Shown: positions 11,841 to 13,187 of the stretch, one piece after another | Numbering within the stretch: position 1 is the first letter of the stretch | Layout of the letters: the number at the start of each line of letters is the position of its first letter | Source: Anaerolineales bacterium | GTDB taxonomy: Bacteria > Chloroflexota > Anaerolineae > Epilineales > JAANWY01 | Length of the DNA: 13,187 nt | NCBI GenBank assembly: GCA_018263655.1 | Contig: JAANWY010000173.1 | Span: 1-13,187 of the forward strand | Reading direction: 5' to 3' | Translations under genes and position numbers: made by a program | The notes under the pieces: model-generated | Told to the model about the DNA's origin: nothing | Databases searched by the model: none | Seen by the model: only the letters and a program-made list of their open reading frames with translations

Positions 11841-12089
11841 CCGTCGCGTGAGCGACGGCGAGCTGCTGGCGCGCAACTATTCCAGTGGTGCTTTCCTGGA
11901 CTTGGCGGGCCGGCCGAGGCGGGCGCCGGCGGGGATGCTGGATGGTTCGTTGGCGGGCAGACGTTCGTAGTCAGGCACGTAGCGCCAGCGGAGTGCCGTC
12001 GAGTCTGACGCCACTCCACTGCGTTCCATGGATTACTACGAACAGCTTCCGCAGCCAAAAGTAGAATTCCTCCGGGTGGCAGGGGGCGT

Positions 12090-12118
12090 TTGCCCGTTGT
12101 CCTTAGCTGCCCTACAAT
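12090..12118 (+). promoter_or_regulatory. Probable promoter of the Uma2 gene
   Basis: TTGCCC (12090-12095), a 17-nt spacer and TACAAT (12113-12118) match nine of twelve consensus positions, about 48 nt before the ATG at 12167. Confidence 0.5.
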
Positions 12119-12166
12119 TGCAGACATGTGCAAACATGGATGTGCTTTTCGTCAGGAGGTCATGAG

Positions 12167-12907
12167 ATGAGCCGTCAGTCAAGCCCAACGCTTACGCCTA
12201 CTCGACAATCCCCCCGGCGTGACAGCGTGCCGCCAGCCGGGCCGCCCTCACTGGAGTCCGGCGATCACCTCTCCCGCGCTGAGTTCGAACGGCGCTACGA
12301 AGCCCACCCGGAAATCAAGAAAGCTGAACTCATTGAAGGAGTCGTATACGTGGCAACACCCGTTCGCTTTGAACAACATGGCCGTCCGCACAGCGATGTC
12401 ATGGGCTGGTTGAGTGTGTATCGAGCGGCCACTCCCGGTGTCCTCGTTGGTGATAACGCGACGCTTCGACTGGATGAGGACAACGAGCCCCAGCCGGATG
12501 CCATGATGCGCCTGGAGGCGGCCTTGGGCGGGCGGTCGTGGATCAGCGAGGACGATTACGTGGAAGGAGCGCCGGAACTGATCGTGGAGGTCGCAGCCAG
12601 CAGTGCGGCCATCGACCTGCACACGAAACGGGAAGCGTACCAGCGCGTCGGGGGGCAGGAGTACCTGGCGGTGCAGATCTACGAGCAGCGGGCGGATTGG
12701 TTCGCCTTGCGCGAGGGCGTATACGAGCGGTTGGAACCAGACGAGGCCGGCGTGCTGCGCAGTGAGGTGTTTCCAGGGCTGTGGCTGGACGCCCAAGCGC
12801 TGCTCTCCGGCGAGCTGGCAACGGTGCTGAAGGTGTTGCAGGCGGGGCTGGCTTCGCCGGAGCACGCGCAGTTCGTGGAACGGCTGCGAGCCGCAGTGTC
12901 GTCTTGA
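12167..12907 (+). CDS. Uma2 family (DUF820) PD-(D/E)xK protein
   Basis: The 246-residue protein has a polar, Pro/Ser-rich N-terminus (1-32) and then the Uma2 nuclease-like fold. The expected active-site residues are present: Asp111 in PQPDAMMR, Glu141 in APELIVEVAAS and Lys154 in LHTKREAYQRVGGQEYLAV. Family members are PD-(D/E)xK proteins that are very numerous in cyanobacteria and Chloroflexota and often occur in many copies; the natural substrate is not established. The C-terminal part (about 170-246) has the usual beta-strands (YEQRADWFALREGVYERL) and a helical end. AGGAGGT (12154-12160) lies 6 nt before the ATG at 12167, which decides the start. It stands alone, with its own promoter. Confidence 0.9.
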   Translation: MSRQSSPTLTPTRQSPRRDSVPPAGPPSLESGDHLSRAEFERRYEAHPEIKKAELIEGVVYVATPVRFEQHGRPHSDVMGWLSVYRAATPGVLVGDNATLRLDEDNEPQPDAMMRLEAALGGRSWISEDDYVEGAPELIVEVAASSAAIDLHTKREAYQRVGGQEYLAVQIYEQRADWFALREGVYERLEPDEAGVLRSEVFPGLWLDAQALLSGELATVLKVLQAGLASPEHAQFVERLRAAVSS

Positions 12908-13064
12908 GCCGCGTTGAGCAGTTGGGTGGCCAGTGGTCCATGGTCTGTCGTCGTTCTGGCCGGCACACGGTTGTACTTATACTTGTTAAGGCTGAAAACC
13001 TGCGTTCTTTGGTCGACCAGTCACAAAAAACGTCAGTGCCTATCCTCAACGAACGGACCGTACG

Positions 13065-13175
13065 CCTGTCATTCTGAGCGGCTCAGAGAGGATACTGCCA
13101 TAGTCGAACGTACCCCCTCAGCTCATCTACTCTCATAATCGAGCATAATCGAGAGTGTGAGAGCGAAGAATCTCC
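13065..13175 (+). repeat. Split dispersed repeat with 10-mer duplication in the 3' spacer
   Basis: From 12908 to the end I see no gene. CCTGTCATTCTGAGCG (13065-13080) and GAGCGAAGAATCTCC (13161-13175) look like the two halves of a widespread intergenic sequence, separated by 80 nt and sharing GAGCG at the break. The intervening part contains CATAATCGAG twice in tandem (13134-13153) inside a CTCTC/GAGAG hairpin. Confidence 0.45.
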
Positions 13176-13187
13176 GCCGCTACGTTC

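Overview
The window looks like a chromosomal, accessory-rich piece of a high-GC, non-pathogen-like bacterium, most probably a member of the Chloroflexota (Anaerolineae or Caldilineae-like). This is inference. It rests on the mix of gene families (a DUF3662+FHA protein paired with a membrane FHA protein, a DUF3179 lipoprotein, a Uma2/DUF820 protein, a double-hotdog type acyl-CoA thioesterase), on good sigma70-type promoters, and on the striking density of short palindromic and tandem repeats between and inside genes.

Layout. Positions 1-838 (minus) hold most of a two-domain rhodanese whose 3' end leaves the window. From 839 to 1502 there is no protein gene. That stretch holds a clover-leaf-like palindromic repeat (about 890-978) and, on the minus strand, a consensus promoter (1462-1489) and an intrinsic terminator (1026-1058) that bracket about 430 nt of structured, non-coding sequence: a candidate unknown small RNA. 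Positions 1503-3441 (minus) carry a multi-pass membrane protein of unknown function, a leftover cyclophilin tail and a MerR/excisionase-type HTH regulator with its own strong promoter. Positions 3518-4247 are gene-free and packed with repeats. Positions 4248-5485 (minus) are an FHA pair with ATGA overlap, bracketed by inverted copies of two repeat families. A DUF3179 lipoprotein (5921-7198, plus) follows.

Positions 7280-10803 (plus) are a copper-homeostasis cluster: a CsoR repressor behind a TTGACA-N17-TATCAT promoter and a G/C-tract operator, a CopZ-like chaperone, and a CopA Cu(I) ATPase. In the cell, CsoR would release the promoter when it binds Cu(I), CopZ would carry Cu(I), and CopA would export it. 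CopA is split by a single in-frame TGA brought in by a repeat insertion in the loop between the phosphorylation motif and the nucleotide-binding domain. A PaaI-type hotdog thioesterase follows 2 nt behind copA. Next come a decayed second thioesterase (11406 to about 11840), then a Uma2 family protein (12167-12907) and a repeat-bearing tail.

The main theme of the window is repeat invasion. There are two long perfect palindromes with a GCGGCCGC core, an 18-unit inverted octamer array, 11-mer and 7-mer tandem repeats, and a dispersed CTTCGACAAGCTCAGG-type element. Several of these have landed inside coding sequence: in copA twice, once in frame and once with a stop, and in the thioesterase pseudogene as two 11-nt insertions that resemble the 11-mer unit found 7 kb away.
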